Assembly (NCBI GenBank): GCA_963575745.1
Contig: CAUYUJ010001343.1
Location: 1 to 64,000, forward strand
DNA from: Prorocentrum cordatum
Lineage: Eukaryota > Sar > Dinophyceae > Prorocentrales > Prorocentraceae
Length of the DNA: 64,000 nt
Direction: 5' to 3'
Position numbers and translations under genes: made by a program. The notes under the pieces were generated by a model. The model made no database searches. It was not told the DNA's origin and worked only from the letters and a program-made list of their open reading frames with translations. Positions 30,082 through 40,857 of the stretch are shown piece by piece. Each line of letters starts with the position of its first letter. Within the stretch, counting starts at the first letter, position 1.

Positions 30082-33000
30082 CAATTGTTTGCCGCCGCGA
30101 GGCGTGCGACGACCTGGTCAAGCGCGCCCACGAGGACGAGGCCGTCTTCGTGCGCCGCAGTTGCGACGACGTCTACGTCCACAGCCTGAGCTTCATGACG
30201 ATCACCGACGTCGTCGCGAGCATGGGCGACGAAGTATTCAAGAAGGATTTCATCGAGGGGAAGATGCAGAGAAAGAAGCAGGGTAAGAGGCCGTTCTTCC
30301 CCGATGAGGTTTGCAAGCGCGAGGTCTTCTCCATGAAAGTGAAGCGGAAGGCCCCCATCATGTCGAGGTCAGAGCTGCACAAATATTGCGGCCTCAAGCC
30401 CACCAAGAAGAACGCGAATTCGATCCCCTCGATGATGTTGCACTCGGAGGACAGCCTAGACGTCGAGGAGGCATGGCTCTTCATGTGGACGATCGAGTGG
30501 TCCTTCCTGCGCGCGCTGAGCATCAGCATGGGCGTCGTTAGCGAGAAGAGCTGTGTGCATGAAGCAGAAGAACCGCATCTTCGCCTCCCAGGGCACGCGG
30601 ACGCTCGAATGGAGCATGGGCGAGCAGACTCACTCGAGTGGCCCGTCAACCTTGCTCGCGAACCTCAAGACCCACGAGGGCGCCGGCCTGGCCCTCGCGG
30701 AGGAGATGGCCAACTCGACGGGGATGCGGCGTCTCCGCGGCGGGGGGTTGCCGTCGGGCGGGGTGCCCTCCATGTCGCCGCCGATGACCATGTCAGGAGC
30801 GTGCTCGGTCCTCTCTGGCGGCATCGAGTCCACGCCAGCGGGAAGGGCGGGAGATGGCGAGACTGACTCTCCGCACACGCCCATGCTCTACAGCAAGGGC
30901 ACCTTGTCGGCGACGACGATCAACGTCATGGCGGAGCGACGTGCTGCGAGGAGCGCTGTGAGCGGGGTGCCATCCGCCCTGTCGGCCATCGGCCGACTCC
31001 AGGCAGCGGCGGTGAACACCTGCAGCGTCGATGCTGACGATTCGGCGAGCCAGGCCCCCAATGCAGGGGGCCCCGCTGTGGGCAAGGGGGACCAGTGGAT
31101 TGCGAAGCTCCCGTTGTCGAAGGTGCTCACTGCTGGGAAGTTGGGCGTCCAAGCGCACCACGCCGCTGGAGAGTTGAAAAGGCTGAAGGACAAGGATAAG
31201 GACCAGTGGAACAGACTCACCCTGCACATGACGAAGTACGAGCTCGCGAACAAGCTTCACGAGACCAACATCTTCAGCGCCTCGGCTGGCGATGTCAAGG
31301 ACGCCTTCGAGCGCCTGCGCCAGTCCATCGATATCCCGCCCGTCGTCCAGAAGAGCATGTGCAAGAAGATGTTCCAGGAACGCGTGACAGTCGAGCTCCA
31401 GTCCGTGACCGACGTCACCTTCTTCTTTGAGATGGTGTGGCCATGGCCCACATCCTCTCAGGAAGCGGGCCTCACCTTCACTGCGGATTCGCCGAAGCTC
31501 CACTTCGTTGACCTCGAGATGGCCGAGAAGATCCGCATGTTCAACCAGAGTTTCATCAGCGGCGTGTACACTGCACTGATCGGGGGAGGCCACAAGAATA
31601 ATGATATGCTCGTGACGATTTCTTCTCGGATGGCTTCGCTGATGGACGATCTGCTGGCCGACACAGAGGAGTTCTGCGAGGGCGCGTCGCACTTCTTGGG
31701 CGCGCTGGGCTCCACGGTGGGCGGCGTCGCCAAGATCTGCGACCCGACCAGCCCGTGGAAGGCGGACGGCATCGACGCCTTCTACAGCGACATCCTCTCC
31801 CTCGACCCCAACCGCGGGGACATCTTCAGCGGGCTGGAGGGGGTGGCGATCGCCATCGGCGCGTGCGCCGAGTACAACAAGACGTGGGCGACCCTGATGA
31901 AGGACAAAGTCATGGTCATGGAGCTCGCCCCCCAGGTTTCAGCATCCATGTCCGCCCTCTTGTCGGTGGCGCGCAGCCCCCTGGACTTCGACGGGGCGGT
32001 TGCTGCGGCCACCGCGGCGTTGAGCACCATCCCGAAATTCGCGTGCTCCCTGGGCGGCGAGCTCGCGACCCCCGTCGTCAAGGAGGTGACGGCCGTGCTG
32101 AAAGATTTGTCGGCCAGCGTCGCCTCAGCCGCGTCGACGGGGTCATTGGCGCAGACGCAGCAGAGCACATTCATCCAGCTGTTGGGCAAGGCAAGGCGGT
32201 CGACGCTTTGCCGTCGGACGTCGAGCTTCTGAAAATGAAGACGGAGATGGACGAAGCCGACGCCTCCATGGCCCGCGATGCCATCAGGGCTCAGTTGACC
32301 ACGCTGATCAACGACATATTTGCTGACACGGCGACCGCGGTCAACCTTCGCGACGACTTGCGCCTCATCATGGGCAAGATGACAAAGGGCGACTTGGATT
32401 CGACGATGACTGCGAAGCTCGGCGAGTGCGCCTGCGTCCTCATCAAGAAGATCTTGACGGTGCCCGAGGGGAGTAAGGAAATGGCGGACGCCGAGATGCA
32501 GGCAGCGCACCACTTGCACGACTTCCTGCCGAACACGGCCACGAAGGGACAGCAGCGGGGCTTGGAGGCATCGAGCGCATGTCGGTCGCTAAGGCCGACC
32601 ACGGAGGCAATCGTCCAGAAGTTCTTCGACGATGAGAAGAAGCTCATCGCGGAGCAGGTGGACCTCGGGGGCCCGCAGCTTGCTCCTGCGCGTCCTCCTG
32701 GAGAAGCTGGACGCCTACATCAAGGACGAGGCCGACTCGGACATCAGCTTGCACGAGCACATGAAGGCGCAGATCCACCAGTACGTGGAGGACGCGAGGC
32801 GCGTGGTGAAGACGGTGGGCCAGCACGCCGTCGACGTGGCATCGGCCGAGACCCAGACGACAGCGGCGAAGATCGAGCCCTACATGCACGGCCTCCCCGA
32901 CGGCGCGGACTGGTTGAGCGCTGGTCCAGCCAACCTCCACGTGTGGAAAAGCTTGGCGGTCCACGCCGACAGTACGATCTTGTCCACGGAGATGAGCAAG

Positions 33001-33187
33001 ACCACCGGCCCCTTGAAGAAGAATGTGGACGCTGCCGAGAAGGCGGCTGTGTGCCCCCCAGTTATGTTGGTGCAAACGTGCGCGGGCTCACGCCCGACGT
33101 ATCTTTGTGTTTGTTTCTTAAGTTGTTCAGTGGGTTGCAGATGGGTTTCGAGGAGGAAGGTGAAAGAAGGAAAGCCGCGCACCAGTT
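30082..33187 (+). pseudogene. Gene C, main coding region with three frame changes
   Basis: A long protein-like region on the plus strand in three frames joined at small indels: near 30,553-30,560; at 32,185-32,194, where GGCAA is duplicated; and at 32,667-32,674, in a G/C run. Removing these gives about 1,000 residues. Segments include FVRRSCDDVYVHSLSFMTIT, a basic KRKAPIMSRSELHKYCG, an acidic/Trp segment EEAWLFMWTIEWSFLRALSI, a Ser/Gly-rich linker, then a long mostly helical part (WNRLTLHMTKYELANKLHET, RMFNQSFISGVYTALIGGG, ACVLIKKILTVPEGSKEM, EKLDAYIKDEADSD). I recognise no domain. The coiled, charged C-terminal half suggests a structural or nuclear role, but nothing specific can be claimed. 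Whether it is a decayed gene or a correct gene with base errors is undecided. Confidence 0.6.
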
Positions 33188-33205
33188 AGCCTAAGATACC
33201 GCTGC

Positions 33206-33520
33206 ATGGCCTTTCCTCCTTCACCTCCCTCTTGGAAGGCGCTGGCTCACTGGAAGTCCGAGGGTGAGAAATACGGATTGCGCATCGAGGGGGATCAGAA
33301 CTACCAGAAGGTGCCAGAGATCATCACCAACGCGTGGGTGACTCTTGTGACAGGCAGTTTGTTCATGGCTTTTAAGAAAGCGACTGACAAGCAGTTGCTG
33401 AGGGCTACGATCGTAAAGACGACGAGCGCCCTCAAGGAGCGTGGGACTTCGCAGGGCCGTTTGCATCCAACCCTGTTGGCGCGGGTGCAGCTGGCCATGC
33501 AATTCAAAATTAATGTGTAG
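33206..33520 (+). CDS. Gene C last exon or separate small gene
   Basis: 104 residues with good coding character: WKALAHWKSEGEKYGLRIEG, VPEIITNAWVTLVTGSLFMA and KKATDKQLLRATIVKTTSAL, with a stop at 33,518-33,520. An intron linking it to the region above is plausible (candidate donor at 33,049 and acceptors between 33,130 and 33,238) but no choice satisfied all phases. If independent, its ATG is 33,206. Family unknown. Confidence 0.5.
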   Translation: MAFPPSPPSWKALAHWKSEGEKYGLRIEGDQNYQKVPEIITNAWVTLVTGSLFMAFKKATDKQLLRATIVKTTSALKERGTSQGRLHPTLLARVQLAMQFKINV

Positions 33521-33694
33521 TTAGGTTTCCTGGGACCGAGTGGTGTGGTGAAACGAGCTGCCATTTTGGCGTTCGGCACGCAGCGAGCGCACGCAGACGC
33601 CGCGCGTGCATGTCAGCACGGGTGCTGGGTGCGCGTGTAGAAAACACTGCAGCACCCTCTCCCGCAGCGTGCAAGCACGCAGCACGACAGAGAG

Positions 33695-33697
<3 letters not shown>

Positions 33698-33734
<37 letters not shown>

Positions 33735-33762
33735 CACACACACACACACGTACGCACAAGCT
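33698..33762. repeat. (AC)n microsatellite
   Basis: Alternating AC with one GC interruption; no gene recognised in the surrounding 33,530-33,900. Confidence 0.9.
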
Positions 33763-33899
33763 CGGCCCAGGTCCCAGCCCGCAGACAGCATGCGGGCTGA
33801 CAGCTACGAGTTGCGAGTCGGTCCGCATCGGGGCCTGACTGTGACTGGACTCAGTCAGGACGCGGTACCTCCAACTCTCTAGGCCAGAGGAGAAAAACA

Positions 33900-35035
33900 C
33901 GTGTGGCGGGGGTGCGTATTTCTCTTCCCCACTCTTCCGCCCACCCCACCCCCCCGATCCCCCACCGGCCTAACCCCTGCCCCCCGCCCCCCGCCCCCGC
34001 GGATCTCGAGCCGTCGCCACCTACCCCCCCCTCCGCGCCCGACAGAGTCAGAGGGGCCCGACGGGCCGACGGGGTGCCCCAGCGGCTGCGTCCGACGCCC
34101 CTGGCATCGCCAGAGGGCGAAGTCAGCCGCGTCGAGGCGGCGGGGAAGGGGAGAGCGGAGGAGGAGGAGGAGAAGGAGGCGGAGGAGTGGAACAGAGACG
34201 GAAGGGAGGAGAAGGAAGGATGGTGGAATGAGAAAATGGAACACGGCGTGATGACGGCGGGGCCTCTCCTTTCCCTTCTCCCGCCTCCCTTCGTCCGCCC
34301 CGCCCCCCTCTCCCTTTTCCCTCCTCACCCCTTCCCTCACCCCTCCCCTTCGCCCCCATGTCCCTCCCCTTCCCCATCCCCCTCCCTCTTCCTCCTCCCC
34401 CTTCTGCTCCTCCCCCTCCTCATCCTCTCCCCCTCCTCACCTTTCTCTTCCCCCAGCTTTGCTTTCCTTGGGGCCCGTGCGCTCCGTTTTCTTGTTCATT
34501 ATTGGCAGCGTTGCGTTTCTTCCCCTCCGAGGCCTCACGATATTTCTCATTATGCTCCTTCCTCGAGGCCTTTCTGGCTTTCCTGTCCGCCTCCTTGTCA
34601 TTGTTACAATGTACAATGGCAAGGAGGTGATGTTTTTGTTCGTTGAATTCTTTGCATCGGTCTGAGAGCCATTAGTTCTTGTTCTCCATCTCGTCGGTTT
34701 TCATCGTGAGTTGGCACGCGACCTTAGCCCCCCCGCCTCCTCCCCCCCCTCCCTCCCCCCTCCTCTCCCCCCCCCTTCTCCCCCCCTCTTGCCTCCTGCT
34801 TCCCGCCCCGCCCGCGGCCACCCGAGGGGACAGGCCGCCACGGGCGGCCCGAGGGCGCCGCCGCGCCAGCGGGGGGGGGCACCCGAGCGGCCGTCGCCGC
34901 CGTCGTCGCCGCCGCCGTCGCCGCCGCCGAACCCCCCCTCTTACTCCCCACCCCCTCTCATTCCGAGTGGGCCGACGCTTTTTCCCGCCAGGAGCCCGCG
35001 GTGCGAAGGTGCCTAAGGCGAGAGCGCGTTTCCGA
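33900..35035. other. Low-complexity C/T- and G-rich region, no gene
   Basis: Pyrimidine tracts at 33,930-34,060 and 34,260-34,450 and a C/T then GCC-rich stretch at 34,725-34,960 dominate. Frames across it are proline- or arginine-rich artefacts. Confidence 0.5.
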
Positions 35036-35039
35036 AAAC

Positions 35040-35205
35040 CAGCGCGTGTCCGAGTGGGCCCTCGGGCCGCAGGCAACCGCTGCCGCTGGCGCCTTCGGTG
35101 GAGCTCTCTATGAAGGCGCGGAACGTGTGAGCGCGCCGAAGTGGACCCTCGGACCGAATGCGACCGCTGGCAATGGGGCCTCCGATGGAACTCCCTATGG
35201 GGCTC
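35040..35205 (+). repeat. Two-unit direct repeat, possibly coding
   Basis: Two ~80-base units (from about 35,046 and 35,127) encode in one frame VSEWALGPQATAAAGAFGGA and PKWTLGPNATAGNGASDGTP. In-frame divergence suggests an ancient coding duplication or a minisatellite. Confidence 0.45.
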
Positions 35206-35288
35206 CGCCGCTATGCCCTCGCACCCCCCCTCCCCAGACCACCCCGCTGCCCCCGCCCCTCCCTCCTCATCCATCCCCCTCCACTCCG

Positions 35289-35310
35289 TCCGTGGCCATT
35301 TTGGCTCAAG
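35289..35310 (+). other. Dinoflagellate spliced-leader relic
   Basis: The sequence TCCGTGGCCATTTTGGCTCA plus AG matches the dinoflagellate leader at 21 of 22 positions (one A to G change). It is not preceded by a recognisable SL RNA gene, and no donor GT or Sm-type site follows, so it looks like the leader of a retroposed mRNA. Confidence 0.75.
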
Positions 35311-36712
35311 GCCGCCTGGCTCCAAAGCGGCCTGCGCGTGGCCCGAGCGCGAGCTCGCGTCCGTGGGTGCCCCCCTTGCGCAGGTTCTTGCGCCTCGCGT
35401 TGGCTTCCTGATGTGCCGCGCGTTGGTTCGGCAGCGCGCGGCACGGGTGCTCTGCCCCCAGCCCCCCGCCCACTCGGCGGGGCGGGTTTGCGAAATTGCG
35501 CGCGGCGTGGCAGCGCCGAGTGTCGCCTGAGCGGCCTGCACTTTTTTTTTGCGCGACAGTGTCGCCGCGACACTGTTTTGAGACTCCTGAGCGGCGCGGC
35601 CTGCAGACTGTTTTGACACTCTTGACTACACTTTCCAGCAAAACCTCCGAATCCCTCCTGGAGGAGGCCGCTGCCATCATAAGAGTCGGGGACAGCGGGA
35701 GCAGCTGCACAGGCAGCAGCTCCAGCAGCAAGCGGGCGAGTTACAGAAGCTGTCACCGGTGTGGCCGTCGTCGGCGTCGGGCGTTGTTCGCGGGTGGCGT
35801 CCAGGAGCGGCCCATGGGGGGGGGGGGGCTGGCCGCGGGACGCATGAGGCAAGGAGGGTGGGGCCCCGAGATCTGGGAGATGTCGTGACCCCAGCCGTGA
35901 CACCCATCCCCCCTGGTCATCATCACGCTCGTAGCCGCTCCCAAGTTGTCGCCGTCGTCGGGAGAATTCGTGGTCGTCGGGGCGGGCGTCGCGTCTGGGA
36001 CAAAGAGCGGGCGGCGTGACTCCCCAGACAGGAGGGGAGCCCGCTGAGCAGACCAAGATGCGGAGACGACAAGCGACCACAATCAAGCAGAGGACACACC
36101 CCGGGCACTGCCTGGCGCATGCCAACAGTCGTCAGAGCACCGACAGAGCACCGAAACCATCTCGGAACTGGTTGTGGTCGATGTGGGCGTCCCCGACGGC
36201 CAAATCGGTCACTGCCGCAGCCAAGGTACCAGTATGCTGATTTCGAGATCGGTGGGTTGTCCCCCGAGTTGCCCTCCAGGGGGGAGCGGGGAAAGGGGGC
36301 CCGGAGGGTGCACCGGGCTCCGCGGCCGCTTGGGCTCCACCCGAAATGCCAGGAGAACGACGGGGGACGCCCTGGAGCGATCCATCCTCAGCCTGGGCCT
36401 GCCTGGCACTGGCCGGGCTGGGGGCCTCCGACTTCCTGCAGTCGGACCTGGAACAGAGGGACACCCTCCCAAGAACAGATGATGCCCTCCGCCGGCCCAA
36501 GCCGAAGAGCACCCGAGGGTGCCCTCCGCCAGGATGCAAAAAGAACACCCAACGAAGCACGAAGAACCTTGTAGGGCACCCTCCCCGAACCGGCTTCGAT
36601 GTCATACCTCGGCTCGACCGCAGAAGTCTTAGGAGGCCCTCGGGGCCCTGCCACAAGGAGCCCCCCGCCATTCTCAAGCGTCCCCCGCGCCGCCCTGGAG
36701 GGCACCCTCCCT

Positions 36713-36925
36713 CGCGCGCCACGCCCGCGTGCGCGCGCCAAGGGAGGACTGCTCTCCCTTGCCCTGCGCGGCTGCATCACAAACGGCCGCTGGGTCTGAC
36801 TCCTGCTGCTGCTCGATCGCGCCACGCCCGCGTGCGCACGCCAGGGAAGGACTGCTCCCTCTTGCCTTGTGCGGCTGCATCACGAACGCCCGCTGGGTCT
36901 GGCTCCTGCTGCTCCTCGAGCCTCC
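36713..36925. repeat. Two-copy tandem repeat (~105 bases)
   Basis: GCCACGCCCGCGTGCGC, GGACTGCTC, GCGGCTGCATCAC and CGCTGGGTCTG recur in the same order in both units. Confidence 0.8.
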
Positions 36926-37339
36926 GCCTCAAGCGTCTGGGTTGGCCCCCGACGCCGTTGCGCCCGAGCACGACCTGAGGACACCACCAACAAAAAACAC
37001 GTCGAACCGTCTGCGATCATCCAACGAGGCGATAGAGGACAGTGTGAAACATGAGAGCAATCATGAGCCGCCACCACCGCCAGAACTGCATGGAACTGCG
37101 TTCATGAAGGCCCCCCCGAGCTGGTGAAGGTGGTGGCTTTGGCTTCGCTGGTAAATGGACCTGCTGTGTGGAATCAGAGCAGGGCTTGAAGAATGCCGAC
37201 CCGAGAAGAATACGACACCATCCTCTTCAGTCAACGTCCTTCTTCCTGCTGCTGCCCCTCTCATCCTCGTATTGCGGCAATCGCACGGACATGAGTAGCG
37301 CTGAAGTTCAGGAACGAAGGAACTATCGCAGGCAAACCG

Positions 37340-37488
37340 TAGAATGAGCACGCACGCTGAGGATGCGAGGGCCTTGCAAAGCCATGTCGACACTTCGCGG
37401 GCGGGGCGCGGCCAGCGTAAGCGGCCAAGGATGGACCAAAGGGGAATGATGCAAGGGTAACCTTGGAAAGTCGCTCATCCCTACTACA
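37340..37488. repeat. Dispersed repeat G, copy 2
   Basis: Matches 19,362-19,520 in the same orientation (GCGGGCGGGGCGCGGCCAGC, GATGCAAGGGTAACCTTGG). It abuts repeat F copy 2. Confidence 0.65.
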
Positions 37489-37492
37489 GTGG

Positions 37493-37668
37493 AGGCTCAT
37501 GCTAAGAAACACTCTGCTTGCCTGCAGGGTTCCCTGGGTTCCTTAGGTTTCGATGGTTTTGCTGTGGAAGGCGTGACGTTCCCACAGCAAAAATCGATGG
37601 ACGTCCTGGGGTCTCGGGGTTGGGTTTCTGTGGAAGGTTTCTTGTGGTTGGGCCTCCACTGTATGCGG
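37493..37668. repeat. Dispersed repeat F, copy 2 (inverted)
   Basis: Reverse-complement match to the 20.3 and 38.1 kb copies (CTGCTTGCCTGCAGGGTTCC, AAAATCGATGGACGTCCTGG). Confidence 0.75.
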
Positions 37669-37689
37669 GCTGACAGTATGCGCGCTGCT

Positions 37690-37868
37690 AGAGGCCTCCC
37701 CGCTGGGGTCGGAGCACAGGAGGCTGGAGGATCGCGCCGCACCGTCGATGCATCACCGATGCATCGGCGACGTCGGCGTGCAGAATATCAGGCCCCGCAT
37801 CGAGCCGCATCGCCGACAAACCGGCGATGCGGCGCAAGCCTCCGACCCCCGGTGCTCCGAGCCTCATA
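37690..37868. mobile_element. Inverted-repeat element, type 2, copy 2
   Basis: GAGGCCTCCCCGCTGGGGTC at the left and CCCCCGGTGCTCCGAGCCTC at the right, with ATCGCCGATGC-type units inside. Confidence 0.65.
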
Positions 37869-37870
37869 CA

Positions 37871-38079
37871 GTAAGTCGGCGGCTAGCGAGAGAGGGGAGT
37901 GAGAAGGAGAAAGCCTTCTCAGAAGGTTCTGAAGTCCCCTGGCCTTTTGAGAAGTTTTCTAAGCCCTACCCGAAGACACAACAAACCTCTCAGAAGGCGC
38001 GATGGCTTCTGAGAAGTCCCGCCGCCTTCTGAGAAGGCCTTCTCCTTCTTACTTCCCCCCTTGCTCGCCGCCGAGTAGG
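37871..38079. mobile_element. Inverted-repeat element, type 3
   Basis: Inverted repeats of about 57 bases, with GAGAAGGAGAAAGCCTTCTC at the left pairing with GAGAAGGCCTTCTCCTTCTT at the right and GTCGGCGGC/GCCGCCGAG further out. A related hairpin built of CTTCTTAGAAGG units is at 62,613-62,740. Confidence 0.75.
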
Positions 38080-38092
38080 AGCTCGGCCACGA

Positions 38093-38258
38093 GAAACCTT
38101 CCGAAACCTTCCACAAGAAGCCCAACCTAAGACCCCAGGCCGTCCATTGACTTTTGGTGTGTGAACGCCTCGCCTTCCCATAACAAAACCATCGAAACCC
38201 AAGAATCGCACGGCACGCTGGAGGCAAGCAGGGTGCTTCTAGGCATGGGCTTCCACTT
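38093..38258. repeat. Dispersed repeat F, copy 3
   Basis: GAAACCTTCCACAAGAAGCC, GGCCGTCCATTGACTTTTGG and GGAGGCAAGCAGGGTGCTTC, same order as the 54.7 kb copy. Confidence 0.75.
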
Positions 38259-38424
38259 TAATTACGGGAGGCCTCGAGCTGCGAGCCTTGGACACGGGCA
38301 CCTTCCCCGACAGGGACCTGCTGTGAGCGGCCCGAGAGAGGGACCACGTCGTCATTGCTCCACCGTCTTGGAAACACATTAACAAGTTATATTAGACTCT
38401 GGCACGTGTACTTGCACGGATATG

Positions 38425-38640
38425 CGCCTCCTAGGTAGGGTCCGAGTAGACGGGGTCGCAGGATCGCTCCGCATCGCCGATGCACAGGCGATGCATCGAC
38501 GATGCATCGCCGACGTCGGCGGTGCATGGGCGACGCCAGCATGGAGAACATCGGGCCGCGCATCGAGCTGCATCGCCGATGCAATGGCGATGTGGTGCGA
38601 TCCTCTGACCCCATCTCCTCGGACCCCATCTAGTAGGCCT
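38425..38640. mobile_element. Inverted-repeat element, type 2, copy 3
   Basis: GCGCCTCCTAGGTAGGGTCC at the left and CCCCATCTAGTAGGCCT at the right, with the same ATCGCCGATGC interior. Confidence 0.75.
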
Positions 38641-38828
38641 AGAATGGAGGGGGGTCGGTGGGCGTGGCGAGGCCCGAAAAGAAATCTGGAAATCGCGCAA
38701 ATCGGAATCGCTTGAACGCCGTTTCGGCCCAGCGCCGTTTGATGAGGCGGCGCAGGGGGGGGGGGAAAGTGCCATGCACGCGAACTTGCAAACATCTGAA
38801 CCAAAGAGCGCTCTCGACTGCAGACTTG

Positions 38829-39060
38829 GACGCCGCAATCATCTCGGAAAACTCAAGTCCGGATTAATCAATTCCACTTTGGGCTCCCGACGCACCATCG
38901 AAGAGTAACCCCCGACCACCCCCAACCCCGATAATCCGGGAGTGGTTGGACGCCGGAATCATCCAGGACAACCGCGGACTGGGACAAATCTGGATTGGGC
39001 CCACGAGGCACGAATCAGGCGCTACCCCTGAACACCCCCAGCTCCGATGACTCGGGGCTC
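38829..39060. repeat. Two-unit tandem repeat (~120 bases)
   Basis: GACGCCGCAATCATC and GACGCCGGAATCATC begin the two units; CACCCCCAACCCCGAT and CACCCCCAGCTCCGAT end them. Confidence 0.7.
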
Positions 39061-39199
39061 TGCACACCAGGGCATATGTAACAAAACGCAATCAGCAACG
39101 CAAAACATCACGACCGGAGCCCTGGACCCGATCTTCGACATGTGAAGGGCCCAGCAGGGTCCGAAACTGTGCGAAGACCCCCGCTGCTGGGGAAACACC

Positions 39200-39322
39200 A
39201 ACAGGTACCGATACCGCTACTCCCCGGACCTCTCCAGGGGTGCGTTCTGACCAGGATCTCGAGGCGAATCCAGCGGTGGCGACGAGGGCCTCCCAGGAGG
39301 CCCCAAAAGGGGAAAACGAGGG
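39200..39322. repeat. Dispersed repeat, copy 2 (partner of 18,580-18,700)
   Basis: GTACCGATACCGCTACTCCC, CGGACCTCTCCAGGGGTGCG and GACGAGGGCCTCCCAGGAG. Confidence 0.6.
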
Positions 39323-40059
39323 GAAGGAAGAGGTGTGGGTACCCTTTTCCTTCTCCGAGTTGCGAAAGGACTGCAACGCCGGGGTCTGAAGGTGGACTGC
39401 GGGCCGCGGCTGCGCCAGGCGCGTCGGCCGAGCCCCGCCTGAGGATGCTGATCGCCGCGGCGCCGTCGGCCTCTGGCCTCCGCCTCGGGGGTGGAGGGGG
39501 GAGGCAGCACAGAGACCGCCACCCCAGCGAGGAGGAGGAGGAGGAAGAGGAGGAGGAGGAGGAGGAGGATATCGAAAGCGGGGCCATGCAATATCATGCA
39601 CAGGATGGCGAGGAGGAGGTGGAGGAGGCAGACATGAAGACTGAGACTGCCCGTCTCGATTCCAGTCTCGATCCAACTTGCGAGTTGGGCTGTAACTGGC
39701 CGTCGTTGCTCCTCTTTTCCTGTCTCTGCCTTGCCGCATCTCCGACCGCTGACGTTTGCATGCGTGGGCACCTCAGCCATTCGGTTCAGGCCTGGAACCC
39801 GCTTCTTCATTGTTCGCGATAACGGGCGTGATCGTGGGAGGGGGCGGTGACCCTAATCACATAACGGCGGAGGGCTGCCAGAAATCCGAATAAATCCTCG
39901 ACGACTTCGTAGGACACATTTACGAACGTGGGCGAAGTAGGGTGACGTGATCAGGGGGGGGGAATGAGAGGGCCGATCACGGCCGTTATCACCAAAATTG
40001 ATATTAAAATCCCCTAGAAAGGGAAAGTAGAGGAAGAGGAGCAGGAGAGGCGAGGATAA

Positions 40060-40650
40060 AGGCTTTTGGTGACTGTCGGCAAGTGTTCGGCGACATTTGC
40101 TGATCTCTGTAAGCCTCCAAAAGCGTCAAGGGGATGAAGGAGGAGGCCGACGACCCCAGGGCATCGAAAGCGGGGCCAGGAATCTGATCATGACAAAGAG
40201 GTTTTGGGATAGTGCGGGTCCAAAAAATCAAGCAAAGCCGCTGGGGCAAATGATGATACATGTCTGAACGGCAAGAGAACGCAAGAGCAACGTCTCTCGA
40301 AACCGCGCGAAACAGAACAGGCAACAAACCGAACGCGCCGCGCCTCCTTGGCCGCCGCAGCCGCGGGGGAAGAATGACACATCTCGCGCCGCCAGAAGCG
40401 CTGCTCCCACGCACTGATGCAAACCGAGGAAGATTTCTTCTTTTATGATTCCTGGACTCACGTCAGAAGCTTGCCTCCACCTAGCTTCGGTCACTTATGG
40501 CGACATCTGGGGACAGATGTAGGCCTCCAAAGACTTCCATATGACAATAAGAACGAAGGAATTCGGGGATCAATAATTGCTTCCGGTCGGCTTCGGCCAT
40601 GATGCGACGACATCTGGAGACCTCTGCAGGCCTCCGGAAGCCTGAAGACG
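40060..40650. repeat. Three dispersed ~55-base units
   Basis: GGCGACAT...GATCT/GATGT...AGGCCTCC recurs at about 40,075-40,125, 40,485-40,535 and 40,593-40,645. Confidence 0.55.
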
Positions 40651-40857
40651 AGTAGATGACCGACGCCCCGCAGACATCAACTGCGGGGCCAGGAAGCTGG
40701 AAGGCATGGCGGCTCCACATGATACGAGCGAGTTGCCAACAAAGGGTGCGTCAGACAAGGGCTCGGGCACGGTGGTTCGCAATCTTTCGAGCCAGAGTAC
40801 TTCGTCAAGAACAACGCATGGCGTGTCGGAGGATCGCACCGCGGCGGCCCACCACGT

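Noticed and set aside
33561-33575. GCCATTTTGGC resembling the spliced leader
   Set aside because: Only the 11-base core matches; both flanks disagree with the leader.
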